From assembly GCA_003255025.1 (NCBI GenBank), contig QANY01008049.1:124001-188000 (forward strand): a stretch of 64,000 nucleotides of DNA. Direction: 5' to 3'. Below, piece after piece: positions 23,401-34,949 of the stretch. Numbering within the stretch: the first letter of the stretch is position 1; each line of letters opens with the position of its first letter. Source of the stretch: Datisca glomerata (lineage: Eukaryota > Streptophyta > Magnoliopsida > Cucurbitales > Datiscaceae). Position numbers and translations under genes: made by a program. Under the pieces are notes generated by a model. It searched no databases. It was not told the DNA's origin and worked only from the letters and a program-made list of their open reading frames with translations.

Positions 23401-24725
23401 TGGTACCTATGCCAAAAATTGGAACTTTATTTCCATTGGCTACCGTCACGTGTTGTGGTTTTTCTAATTTAGTGAGATTGTGTAGATTTTTTGTGTTATG
23501 AGTCATGTGGTCTGAGGCACCAGAGTTTATTATCCAGTGTTCTAAGTTATGACAAAAATTTGCAGATTTAGAAAAATAATTGACAGTATTGTAAATAGAT
23601 AAACTTGAGGTATCGCGCAAAAATTCTCCGTTGAGCAGTGTAGCCATCTGTGCATTGTTGTCAGTGTGCATATCTGCTCTAAAGGATCTGGATCTATCCA
23701 TTTCCTCCATTCGATCGGGTCGGTACCCATTACCCGAACCGGGTCCGTCTATCATGTGGGCTCTGCGGTCTCGGTCGAGTCGTGACCCGTAACCCGCTCC
23801 GCTGAAGCCCTCGGTATAAAAGGGAAATGTCTTCGCGGAGCCCCCTCGCTCGTCACTCTTCACGCCGCCCCCTCGCTCGTTATTCCCGCGCTCCTTCTGG
23901 AACTTTCTCTGGTTCCGCCGAAGATGAGAGTGCAGGTTCCAGCACCGGTCGTGGGTGTGCCCTTCCTTTCGGCAGTGGCTACCCTTCACCGGCTCGCCTG
24001 GGTGTCCGCGGTGCCTTCCCCCTTCCCTAGGGTTAGGGTTTCGGAGGGAGCCGTGGGTCGCCATGGCTAGTGCCTCCGCCTTGTCATCTCTAGTACTCAT
24101 CACTCGTCGCCTGGTTTCTTCTCTTTGAACCATGGCTGAGACCGTGGAAAAAGTTGGCTTCTCTATCGACATCAAGATCTGAGCCCGGAATGCCTCATAG
24201 CTTGATTCGAGAGCCGTCAAGAAATGAAACACCATATCCTGCTCAGCCCATTCTTGGAGTTCCTTCAGGTCAGTGGTCCCCAGTCTTAAGGTCTCAAGTT
24301 CTTTGAACTTAGATTTTAACAACCCGGTTAACTCCGGTACTGATCTGTCCCCCTGTTTTGCTTGAGAGATCTTTCGTTTAAGTTCAAAGACTTGCGCGAA
24401 ATTATTTTGTTCACAATAATTGCTCCGGATTTCTTCCAAGAGTTCATGTCCTGTTTCACAAAAAACAAAAGATATCACTGAGTTTTGGGTCTATTGAATT
24501 AGTTATCCAGGTCATTACCTGGCTGTCCATGATGTCCCATTCCTCTGAGTTTCGATATGGTCTTGGCTTACTGTCGTCCATGAAACCTAGTCTGCCTCTT
24601 CCTTTCAGGCTCACCCGAGCCGCCCTGGCCCACGGTATGTAGTTGTGGCCAGTGAGCAGGATGGAGGTCAGCCTGAGATTGGTGTCGTGGTGGTGAAGCT
24701 GGTCGGAGGTTGATGGTTCTGCCAT
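20372..24725 (-). pseudogene. Copia gag-pol polyprotein, broken
   Basis: The likely start is MAEPSTSDQL at 24725, just inside the primer-binding site. Gag (LTGHNYIPWARAARVSLKG) shifts frame near 24470 and continues with NFAQVFELKRKISQAKQGD. The zinc knuckle near 23980-23940 (SHCRKEGHTHDRCW) lacks its first Cys. The protease motif at about 23527 is WIINSGASDHM, with Asn for the catalytic Asp. Integrase spans about 22990-22069, with HSDVWGP, RSDNGTEY and NGVSERKN supplying the D-D-E set across a stop. RT spans 22023-21262 with intact YVDD at about 21427-21441, a frameshift near 21515 and a stop near 21366. RNase H is at 21262-20372 (VDCHFIREKVQSGEI, EDQLADIFTKAF). Its last roughly 35 residues are encoded by the LTR. 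At least two frameshifts and two stops rule out function. Confidence 0.93.
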
Positions 24726-24756
24726 ACTATTGTATGTGTTGGTTCTCAGAATCACT

Positions 24757-24768
24757 GCTCTGATGCCA
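24757..24768 (-). other. Primer-binding site of Copia element
   Basis: Minus strand TGGCATCAGAGC, one base from the initiator-Met tRNA complement, immediately adjacent to the 5' LTR. Confidence 0.85.
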
Positions 24769-25067
24769 TATAGAAATGATGAACCTTTAGGGTTCTGATC
24801 TTTAAAGAAAGATGATGAGCCTCTGGTTCTGATTTCTTATTGAAAAATGTTGATGCTTTAGAATGAGTAAGTGATGTATATATACATATAATCTCTAACG
24901 GTTGCCTATGATCTCCAACGGATGCCTACTGATGCCTGTGATCGTTTTTTACCATAAATGGTTAGACACCCACTGTGTTTGGTGAAAATCTCTGTTCTGC
25001 TTACCTCTTTTACCTATGATGAAGATTTCCTTCTGAGACTGTAATTTCTGCTTCTCTTTCTTCAACA
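24769..25067 (-). repeat. 5' LTR of Copia element
   Basis: Same length as its partner. The inner end reads TATAGAAATG where the partner has TGTAGAAATG, so the canonical terminal dinucleotide is mutated on this side. Confidence 0.95.
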
Positions 25068-25072
25068 CTTAT

Positions 25073-25920
25073 CAAGGCACGTGCAACCACACTTGTCAAT
25101 TTTAATCTCTACTTCGAGGTAGAAAATCTAAATATCATCTATTTCGATTCCACCCCAATGCATAAATATCACGATAGTCTCATCAATATCGGACATGCCC
25201 TAAAGCACGAGTTTACACCGAGTATGAATGGAAGAAATGTTTATGTATTTTCTAGATAAAACCTCATAAAATCATTCAATTTAAAATTGATTGTTCTTTA
25301 GAAAACAAAACTGTATTCATGCTTGAAAAACTTTTAAGAACAAACACAAAAAAGTATAAAAGCTAAAGTCTAAAAGTCTAAATTAAAAAAATCATCTTGA
25401 TATTGAAAGACATTTTTTATGAAAATTACAGAAAATCATAAAGAAAATAGGGTGAAGCTAATCAAAACACAATTTTTCTCTTAAGCCGTTAGAAAAAATG
25501 TTGTAAGCAATTTAGGTTAAAAGATGGCTTTAGAAAATAATAAAATAAATAAGAAGGAATTCATTGAATAAATTAGGAAAGCTCTGGTCTTTAGTTGAGA
25601 AGAAAACTATATGTTTTTATTTTAGGCAAATTAAAAAGTATTTTACTCTCATAATTAAAAGCCCATTTGATCATTTTATGCATGTCAAGTGCATCAAATC
25701 AATAGTCTTTTTCTTGGTCAGGTCTTTGGCATAAATGATCAAACCGTTTGGAGTAAAGAGACTCTCAAACTTGATGTAACATATAATCAGTGTGGCAAGT
25801 TCGTCCACCAACAATTCCCTCCTTTAGAAATTTCCTAAGAAATTTTTATTCCATAAAACTAACTAAACAAAGTCAAAAGAGTCAAATCCTATTCAATATA
25901 AGTAATAGACATGCTACATG
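25073..25920. other. Unassigned AT-rich stretch
   Basis: This resumes the sequence interrupted by the Copia element. I see no gene or repeat I can name. Confidence 0.4.
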
Positions 25921-26290
25921 AAGTGTGCCAAGCCTAGCCAGGCCCGGCAAGCCAAAATCATTTTATAAAGCAACGGCCGAAGGCAACAGTCAAATTTACC
26001 ACTGCCTTGCTTACTTTTATTTTGTTTTCATTTTCGCCATCCACTCCTATAACTATAAATACCCTTACTCTTACTCAAGTCTCAACAACTTCTCATTATG
26101 TACTCTCAATCATCTATCTCTAATTTCAATAATCTATTATCATTCATTTTTTTCAGTTGCGACAACAACGACGCCATCGTTATAGTTTTTGCCAATTTTT
26201 TTGCTGAAGTTAAAGGATTGTTTATCCTTTAATGGTGATCTCATTCTATATCAATATCACTATCCTCTAGTCTCTACGAGTAGTACACCC
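25921..26290 (+). other. Possible hAT-type 5' leader fragment
   Basis: The order GGCCCGGCAAGCC, an AACGGC block, CTATAAATACCC, then CTCTCAATC-rich leader resembles the promoter and 5' leader of Ac-like plant hAT elements as I remember them. No transposase frame, terminal inverted repeat or 8 bp duplication was found. An 86-codon open frame at 25925-26185 has no recognisable domain. Confidence 0.25.
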
Positions 26291-29043
26291 CTTTATTGAA
26301 ATATATATTATCTTTTAATCTATTAATTTGTTTCATAATATTTATTTTTACACCTATGACCTAACTATATAATCTAATAAATTATTTCATTTTATTTCTC
26401 TATTGTACCATGTTGGATTGGCACGGATGAACACATTACATGCAAGATTAAGGCTGATGTTCATCACATTCACACGTAAATTTAAAAAGTAAAACAGACT
26501 AGCATACTCAAGAAATAACATAAGTAAGGTTCAACTATCTCGGTTGACTATAAATGTTCTAAGGTGTTGTTTCGAGTTATCTTAGTTGACATATCTGCAA
26601 AATAGATAATCAAGAAGTAATAAGGCAATTAGAATCAATCACTAAAATGAATAATAAATTGTAACATGATATTCCAAATTATATCAAGAATCACCAAAAA
26701 ATATTCAAACATTAAAATTTTCACTAATGTCACAAAATCTTTTGGTCGTCCATGAGAGCACAGAAGAAACCAAAAAGTTACTAGTGGTGGGCGATCGACC
26801 GACAATTGGGGCTGTGGACCGCTAGAAGACAAATTATAAAATCTTATAACCTGATCAAATTTGGTGGACCGTGTATCTAGAATGTTCGAACGAAATTATT
26901 TAATCCTGATCACACTCAATGGATATGAGATTCATAAATTGAGCTGAGAGACTAACAAATTCTTTGGCCTCATTAAGAATGATTGATTTATAATATTTAT
27001 TGAGTATGTGAAATTTATCAAAGAATATATTTATATTAGAATCATATGTAAAGTGACAAAATGAAGATCACTATAAGGAATAAAAAATATTTCCTCAAGA
27101 TTTCAACCCAAACACTCGTCCTCTTCTTTTATTCTTGTTTCTTGTTATTTAAACATTTTAGTATAACGACTTTCGCTTAAGAGAAGTGGTAATAATTTCT
27201 TATAAACGAATAGATATAAGTATTCAATGAAATATGTTTTGCATTAAAGCTGGCTTTTACTTAATATCTTTAATAAATAGTTTTTTCTATACAATTTTTT
27301 TTATTGAAGTAAGAAAAATAAGAATAAAATTACAGATCAATCTTATAGAGTTGAAAACTTAAGTTATCATATAAGAATAATAAATAAATTATCCTCAATC
27401 AGAGATAAAAAAAATCCAACTCAATATACTAATGAATATCAAATCTTATATCGACAAAATGAAACTCATTTGGACAATTTATTTTAAATGACAACAACCT
27501 TGTACAATGCATTATTTTGTTTTGTCAAGACTTGAAGCATGAAAAAAAAAATACTAAAATATGTTTATATTTTTAAAATACATTCACGACGACGCACGAT
27601 CCAAAGTTTCAGTCTTTTCAGAATGAATAACATGTTCACTTGCGGAGCATGTCTCAAAGCTTTATGTAATGGTATATGGATAATAAGTAGATCTATCATT
27701 AGATCGAGAATTAGTAGGATAAATGAAACTCTTCAATGCACCCCTAAGAATGTAGCAAGCGGCATAATTTGACCTCTAAAACCATAATAATGACATTTGT
27801 GGATGAAATATATGCAATCTTGATGTGTTAGTAACTACAGTTAGTGTCTTCGTGTGAGGTCTCCTACACATATTTATAATTCGTCCTTTTATACGGCAAT
27901 GATGAAATGTGGTTATAGCCCTTGAAATATTTTTGTTTCATGAAAAGCAAATACATTTTCCGACCATAATTGAAAGTTCACTTAATTATTTGATGCTCGT
28001 CAAGGGCCTTAGATCAATCGTCATCTTTCGGTGAACCCTCCCGCATAAACAATCAATATGTATATTTAAGACTAGATACACTCTTAACTCATATTTTACC
28101 TAATGTCTACGGATTTAGCAATAAGAAAAATCATTATAAAATTTTTGCACCAACTATTTACTATCTTTCACCAAATCACAAAAGTCTCTTACTTCATAAC
28201 AACCCTCAATTTCATTCACTTCTTATTCACATCATTAAGTGATTGTTGTGAGTGAATAAAGTACGTATCATATTACTTGTTCAAGACACTGAATGCATCA
28301 TAACAACTCATGCATATCATTATCATCTTCTTTATTTGATGAAGCGTATCTAAAATAGTACCACAACATGCTCATCCCAGATAATCTCAAAAATAGTCCA
28401 CAATATGCTCATTACAAAAACAATAACTATAATTCTTCCAAACCCTTAATCAAACCAAGGCAGAAAATGCTCAAAATTTTACCATGTCCTAAAATACACT
28501 ATAATTCATTCAGATCGCAGATTCATATCCTACAGTAACCAAGCAACAGACGAGCAGTAATATAATTAATCCACAATTGCTATCTTTATGGGTCATCAAT
28601 TATCACAAATACAAAATAATGTGTAAGCTAAGTTCTTCATACTCCAAATTGCAACACTTCAGATAATTATAATTCTCACGACTCTCTCAATCAAACTCTC
28701 AAATCAGAGCAATGTTGATCCCCAAAAGCCAGAGATCCCAACAAGAACTAAGTCTTACAAAGTTAAACAACCGGAAAACAAGTTTTACAAAGGGGATAAG
28801 TCATTATTATATACGATGCAACTTATCAGAAACTGAGAAAAGCAGCAGAGAGGAACCTACAAACAAGAATAATGTGATAGAGATGACCAATTTGTGAGAG
28901 ATGAGGAATTTATCAGAGATAAGAGAAGAAACGTTGTGAGAGAACCAAATACCTGCACAGCAATAGGGAAGACAAAGTGTGGGTCGTAAGTGACATGCTT
29001 AACCGAGGAGGTATCCAGAGATCTTAACCTAGGAGAGGAGATG
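26291..29043. other. Unassigned AT-rich stretch
   Basis: 2.7 kb with only short open frames (up to 87 codons near 28857-29120, running into the next LTR). No motif, paired repeat or transposon end is recognised. It may be old, unalignable repeat sequence. Confidence 0.4.
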
Positions 29044-29521
29044 TGATGTAGTATAAGTTCTAAGAGAAGCACTCGCACACAAATTAAAAACAACTCTTTT
29101 AAAAGACTATTGATATGCAAACGAATGTTAGTTAATTAGGCATCAAACTCTTATTTAATCGCTCACGATTACTAAAAATTTAGAGAAGTAGAGATACTCC
29201 CTGGACAATTAACCAAGTCAATTTTCAGATTTAAACATGTTGCCTATTTATAGGCTTCAAACAATCCAAAAGTTCAAACTAAAACATCCGAAAATATAGA
29301 CTAAGCCATATATTATTATATATGGACTTTATTTTTTAATTTTGAATCCTAAAGTATCATCTAATCAAGAAAAATAACTAATTCTACCAAATATTTAAAA
29401 CATACAGAATTTAATCAAAATATCTCAAATATTCATATACTGAAAATCAACTACGACTAACGATAAACCTGTAAACGTTTAATGATGATACCAAGTATCT
29501 GGACTCTTCCGCACAGCATCA
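29044..29521 (-). repeat. 3' LTR of Gypsy element
   Basis: 478 bases. It contains the minus-strand TATA-like TATAAATAGGC near 29245 within a short palindrome (GCCTATTTATAGGC). Confidence 0.85.
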
Positions 29522-29559
29522 ATCTCCCTAGGTTGAATATAATTCATCCTCGGATCTAA

Positions 29560-32500
29560 AATAGTACAATTTTCTAGAATCACCATGAAAAGGTATCAAG
29601 TGTTTCATATTAAACACATACGTCGTTCGAATATGATTGGGCAATTTTCAGTATGAATTTTGGTTGATTTTTTTAATCATCCGAATTGAGAGTTTATTAT
29701 ACTCACCAGCAGAAAAATGATCCTTGATCAAGATTGCTCACACATAGTCACCCACGTCGAATTCCATATGGCGACGATTTTTATCTCATTTCCCTTCGTA
29801 CTTAGCCGTTCTTTGACTAGATTGTCATAGATCATTCGGTGAATCTCTGTAGCCTATGAACAAACTCCTCAACTTTGCCATGAACACGAGTCTTGTTTGG
29901 TGATAAAAATAAGTCAAGTGGTCCACGAGGACTCAAAAAGTAGACAATGTCAAAATGACTAAAACCTAAACTTCTGTTTATGGCGTGATTATGAGCAACT
30001 CAGCTTGCCCAATTTCTGGTTCCATGATTTGATATGATCTCCCACCAAACATCAAAGAATATACCCAAGAGATTGATTAATCACCTTTGTCTGTCCATTC
30101 GTTTGAGGATGATAAGTCGTACTAAAATCAAGCTAAATATTCACCATCTTCTAAAGACTCCACCAACAATGGCTAAGAAAATGAGTTTCATGATTAGAAA
30201 CAATAGAAGTAGGCAATCCATGAAGATAATATACCTGACAAAAGTACGACTAAGCTATATTGACTGCATCTGTGGTTTTCTTACAAGGAATGAAATGCAT
30301 CATTTTTTAGAACCGATCAACCACCACATACGAAGATTCATGATCCATACTCACATATGTCCTAGGCATCGTAGGGATAAGTTAAGGTGTGTCAACCCTG
30401 CATGTGACATTTCCTTTAGACACCTGACAAATTCGACATCGTTTCACGTACTGCTCCACCCTCTTTAAGAATGGTTAGCCAAAAACACGACACCTGAATA
30501 AACTGCAAGGTATGGTCTCGATTGACGTGTCCTTCATCATGCAATACATGAATATTCTATAAACGCAAGTTGCTATCTGGAACACACAGTTGATTTTCCT
30601 GAAAAAGAATCCCCTCATACAGAAGAAAGTCTGACTACTTTCCTTCTTGCCCCTTAGTCATAATAGTAGAGAAGTAGGGACCAATGTCTAATAAAGCAAG
30701 AAATGAATCAAAACCAGCCACCTCAAATTTCACTGTGGTAAACAAAATGCTCCTTCGACTTAGAACATTTGCATCCCGATTCCTGACCCATGCCTTATGC
30801 TTGACAAAAAATGTGAACTGTTATAGGAAGGAAGATAAAGAAGCATGTCATGTTGAAACCTTATCCTAGCTGTGCACATGTCTCAAAGCATCATGATCAT
30901 TGAAAAGAATAAACTCGGGATGACATAAATAACGACGTTAGTGTTTCATGGCCAGAACAATAGTATAGATTTCCACATTATAGGTGTTGCACCGTGCATG
31001 ACATCCTGATAACTTCTCACTAAAAATTTCTATTGGTTTGCTCGACTAAATCAAAACTGCTCCAATGCCAGTCTTGGAAGCATCATAATGTAACTCAAAT
31101 GACAATGAAAAACCAGCTAACACCAATATAAAGGCAGTCGTCAAATGTTTTTATATAAGTTCAAATTTCGTCATCCGCCTCATCACTCCAATAGAACCTC
31201 TCCCTTTTTATACAATCAATCATAAGTTTCATAATACTGCTGAAGTGAGAAATGAAATGACGACAGAATGATGCAAGGCCATGGAAACTCTAGACCTCTA
31301 TAATAGTTTGTTGACGGGGACACTGTTGCATTAATTCTATTTTGGAACTATCAACCTTTAAAGTTTTAAGTAAAATTATATAGTAAGGGAATAATATTTT
31401 CAGTGTCATAAAAACACACTTCTTCACATGCTACAAAAATAAAAATTTATCCCTGTGTAGGACATATAAGACTTCCCATAACTGCTCATGGGTTACCATG
31501 ATAAACCAGGATATCATCAAAATATACAATGACAGATTTACCAAACAAAGGTCGTAAGGCTTGATTCATCAAGCATTTGAACGCAAAAGGCATAAATAGC
31601 CATTCATACAACCGATTCCCCTCTCGCAACTTGAATGTTGATTTACTCACATTGTCAGGTAGAATTCTAATCTAATGGTACCCGCTCTTTAGATCCGATT
31701 TGGAGAAGACTATTGCCCCACTAAGCTAATTAAATAAATTATCCAAACTAGGAATTGGAAACTTGTACACACTGTAATCTTATTTATTGCCCGACTGTCT
31801 ACAAACATTCTCCATATCCCATACTTCTTTGGCATAAGGAGGGATGGTACTGCACACGGGATAAGAGTCTCCCTCACATTCCCCATAGAAAGTAATTCTT
31901 TTGCCTACCGACGCAACTCCTCATATTCACTGGGGTTGATTCTGTAATACGGCATGTTTAGTAACATCACTCCTAGTTCTAGGTTAATTTGATGTTGAAT
32001 ATCACGCAAAGCTGGAAATCCATTTGGAAGCTCAATAGGGAACACAAGAAAACTCTACAACTAACGGGACTGCTGCTTCAAGGTTCACTGACTTTGCAAT
32101 TGTCTCTTCACGAATCAGCGTATAAATAGTTCCCGTAACCTCATCTTTCCCACATACTGCGAGAGTGAGAAAAAATTAGTATTGTCCCCGTAGGTTTAGT
32201 TTTTTAGTCCTACTTGGTAGTAACACAGTCTTTTATTGTTGTAGAACATATTGTATATATTTTTTCTTCTATCATGAATCACACCTCTATCATACTCCTA
32301 GGGCCTCCCCAATAACAAATGACATGCACCCATTACCAAAACATGACACCAAATTTTACCTTATAGTTAGACCTTACTGAGAAGGAAATTAAAGATCGAA
32401 GAGAAACCTTTACAAGCTTTTACGGTTTGGAAAGTTTTTCTTTCTTTATCCTTTATTTTTTAATGCCATATCTGGCACAATATTTTCACAACTCCTAGAA

Positions 32501-33640
32501 CCAATAATAAATTGGCATACCTTGTCCAGGATGGTACAAGTGGATTGAAATATATTATTTCCTAGCCAATGATCCTCATCAAATCTAGGTGCTAAACACG
32601 AGTGTCACATTACCAATAAAGTACATGTATCACCCTCTAGAAGCTCTTCATTTGCTGGTTTTCCACTGGTGGGTTCTCCACTCATTGGTTCTTCACTATA
32701 TAGCTTTAGTTCATTGTCGACCTCGGTGTCATCCTCAATTTCATATTCAGCGTCTTCAAATAATACATTTTCCTTAGGTTACTTATAATCACTATGTCCG
32801 TGACCTTTCTCACCACAAGTAAAGCATTGTTCCGCTTGTCACTTTTTGGGTAGATTGAACTATGGTAGCAGGAACCCGTGTAGTGGAGTTACTACTACTA
32901 CTCACTCCCTGGCGTGTGCCACTACTATTGCCGTTGTCAAGCGAAGTACTACTCATCCTATCCGTTGTCTGTTTCTACCCCTGTAAAGTCCTATGATTTG
33001 CTCCAGAAATGTTCATAGTATTGAATAGTTTCACAGTCTCCTAAATATACACCCATAACCCACCAACATATCGTGCCTCCAATTGATCATTGGTTTCCTA
33101 AATCTCATTACGCATTAACAATTGATGAAACTCTTTTGTGTAATCATCCATTGTACTTGTATCTTATCATAAATTCTGCAACTTTTGATACATTATCTAC
33201 TGTAAATTATTGGGTAAAAATCTAGAACACAGTTTCCCTTTCATTTTTCCCTATCAATAATTTTTGCCTTCCCCATCCACTTGTGGATCAACTCCAATTG
33301 TTACCACAATGGCGCTGCCCAACCTCGAAGCCTTGTTTGCACAAGTGCTACCCTTTTATTTCTGGAACTCCCTTGAACTCCAATATTTCTTTCACTATAC
33401 CGATCCAATCTAGGAACTCTTCAGGTTGAAGACTGCATGAAACTCAAGGATTTTAGTACACATACCTGCCTCGCATTGTCGATCTTCCTGCACACTCAAA
33501 TCTGCATCTGAACCTAAATGAAGGTGATTCCACTATTAATTCTAATTGAAGTAACTTACTCCATCAAATGCGCCACTAGATGCTCCAACTACATCACACG
33601 ATCAAATTCATAGGTCTCTTCTACTGGAATCTTATTAATT
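29560..33640 (-). pseudogene. Gypsy gag-pol remnant
   Basis: Read right to left through many stops. Gag ends with the knuckle CFTCGEKGHGHSDY near 32838-32797, whose last Cys is Tyr. The protease reads NIFQSTCTILDKVCQFI near 32560-32510 with the catalytic Asp-Thr-Gly replaced. RT has SRAINKI near 31800, FSKSDLKSGYH near 31700 and an intact YFDDILVY near 31510-31533. Integrase fragments appear near 30230-30050. The integrase C-terminus at about 29770-29590 contains the phrase LPNHIRTTYVFNMKHLIPF, the plant Gypsy 'HIR-x-x-x-VFNVKHL-x-P' motif. Not functional. Confidence 0.85.
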
Positions 33641-33677
33641 GGGGGTCACTTAGGTGTCATCACTCTGGAATTTCAGC

Positions 33678-33689
33678 TCTGATACTAAA
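33678..33689 (-). other. Primer-binding site of Gypsy element
   Basis: Minus strand TAGTATCAGAGC, close to the initiator-Met tRNA complement, directly adjoining the 5' LTR. Confidence 0.75.
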
Positions 33690-34162
33690 TGATGTAGCAG
33701 AATCTCTATGAGAAAGACTTGCACGAAAATTGAAAATAACTCTTCTAAAGGACTATTGATTCACACGAATGACATTCAATTAAGCATCAAACTCTCTTTG
33801 AATCATTCACCATTGCTAAAACCTTAGAGTAAAATAAAGACACTCTCTCTAAAAATTTATTAAAATAAGTCTATTTTTAGTTTACAACATTGGTGCTTAT
33901 TTATAGGCTTCAAACAATCCAAAACATCCTGAAATTCGCCTAAGTCGTATCTTATCAGATATGGACATTATTTTTGAATTTTGAATCCTAAAATATCATT
34001 TAATCATGAAAAACAACTAATTTTACATAATATTATGTAAATTACAAAATTTAATTAAATATAGCAAATATTCATATAATTAAAATCGACTATGAGTAAA
34101 GATAGATTCGGTGAATGTCTACTGTTAGTTCCAAGTATTTGGACTCTTCCACACTGCATTGA
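33690..34162 (-). repeat. 5' LTR of Gypsy element
   Basis: Aligns along its length with the left LTR, including CAAACAATCCAAAA and GGACTCTTCC(G/A)CAC near the end. The outer edge is degenerate (CATTGA for CATCA). Confidence 0.8.
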
Positions 34163-34169
34163 TATCGAT

Positions 34170-34520
34170 TGATGTAGCAGAAGCACTACGAGAATGACTC
34201 AAATAGAAATTGAAAAGAACTCTTCTAAAGGATGGGTGCTGGTCAGTTAGGCATCAAACATTGGTTGAATCGCTCACAATTGCCGAAAATTTGGAGGAAA
34301 GTAGAGATACTCCAAATTTTTTTAAAACCAAGTCCATTTTCAGATATATGAAAATAGAGATACTCCAAATTTTTCTAAAACCAAGTCCATTTTTAGATAT
34401 ATGAAAATAGAGATACTCCAAAATTTTCACAACATTAGTTCCTATTTATAGGCCTTAACAACCCAAAAATGTTAACTAAAATATATTAAAATTAGCCTTA
34501 GCCATGTCATATTATATCGT
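34170..34520 (-). repeat. Partial Gypsy LTR with internal duplication
   Basis: A third copy of the same LTR, beginning TGATGTAGCAGAAGCAC seven to eight bases after the 5' LTR of the neighbouring element. It loses similarity near 34520. It keeps the TATAAATAGG box near 34445. It either is left over from an adjacent element of the family or records insertion of one copy beside another. Confidence 0.7.
34302..34425. repeat. 53 bp tandem repeat inside the partial LTR
   Basis: Units begin TAGAGATACTCCAAA at 34302, 34355 and 34408; spacing is exactly 53 both times. Copies are almost identical, so the duplication is much younger than the LTR itself. Confidence 0.9.
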
Positions 34521-34949
34521 CTATCAGTTTGTTACATTATTTTATTTATGATATACGCCAATTTAAGGCATGATTAAGCTTTTTATATGATTGCAATTAC
34601 GACGTGTGGATTCATATAATTTTGTTTGTTTAGTTATTGAGTACTCCGTAATACTCACTTCCCCACAGTTGACTATGATGCATTGATGGTAAGTAACAAG
34701 AGTGAGATTTTCATAACTAGCTGATCTAATAGAAGAATCTAGAAAATTCAATTTACAATTAGCTATAAGTCTTTGGAAAATGATTTATGTTAAACTTAGC
34801 TATATAAGTAGTTTATCATTTATAAAGCTTTTCTATGAACAAGGATGTGTTAAGTTTTTCATTAGTTTCCCACGTTTACTTTATCATGAAGTTTAGTATG
34901 TTTAAGAAGATTTATTACTTGCGCTATTTCCTAATTAGGATTTTCTATT

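Larger units (their letters stand above)
20179..25067 (-). mobile_element. Complete Ty1/Copia element with LTRs and target duplication
   Basis: The element is 4889 bases. It is flanked by perfect 5 bp target duplications CTTAT at 20174-20178 and 25068-25072. Two LTRs of 299 bases each lie at 20179-20477 and 24769-25067. The primer-binding site is next to the right LTR and a purine tract (GAAGAGGAG) next to the left LTR, so it is read right to left. Domain order gag-PR-INT-RT-RH is that of Ty1/Copia. By hand I count 13 base differences between the LTRs (about 95.7% identity), so it is a fairly young insertion, but its genes are broken. Confidence 0.95.
29044..34162 (-). mobile_element. Ty3/Gypsy element with both LTRs
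   Basis: LTRs at 29044-29521 and 33690-about 34162 both begin TGATGTAG on the plus strand; the left one ends CATCA, giving TGATG...CATCA ends. The primer-binding site is next to the right LTR and a purine tract (CCTAGGGAGATT on the minus strand) next to the left one, so it is read right to left. The coding part is gag, protease, RT, RNase H and integrase of the same general type as the pair at 11.5-17.2 kb. No target duplication is apparent; the right neighbour is another partial LTR of the same family. Confidence 0.88.

Noticed and set aside
23827..24030. Plus-strand 67-codon frame in GC-richer DNA
   Set aside because: Antisense to the Copia gag region; Arg/Ser/Gly composition follows from gag codons.
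25073..25260. MULE-type N-terminal domain on the minus strand
   Set aside because: A few suggestive residues (FMHWGGIEIDD) but no transposase or SWIM motifs and several stops.
30034..30468. 144-codon plus-strand frame
   Set aside because: Lies antisense over Gypsy integrase/RNase H sequence that reads sensibly on the minus strand.
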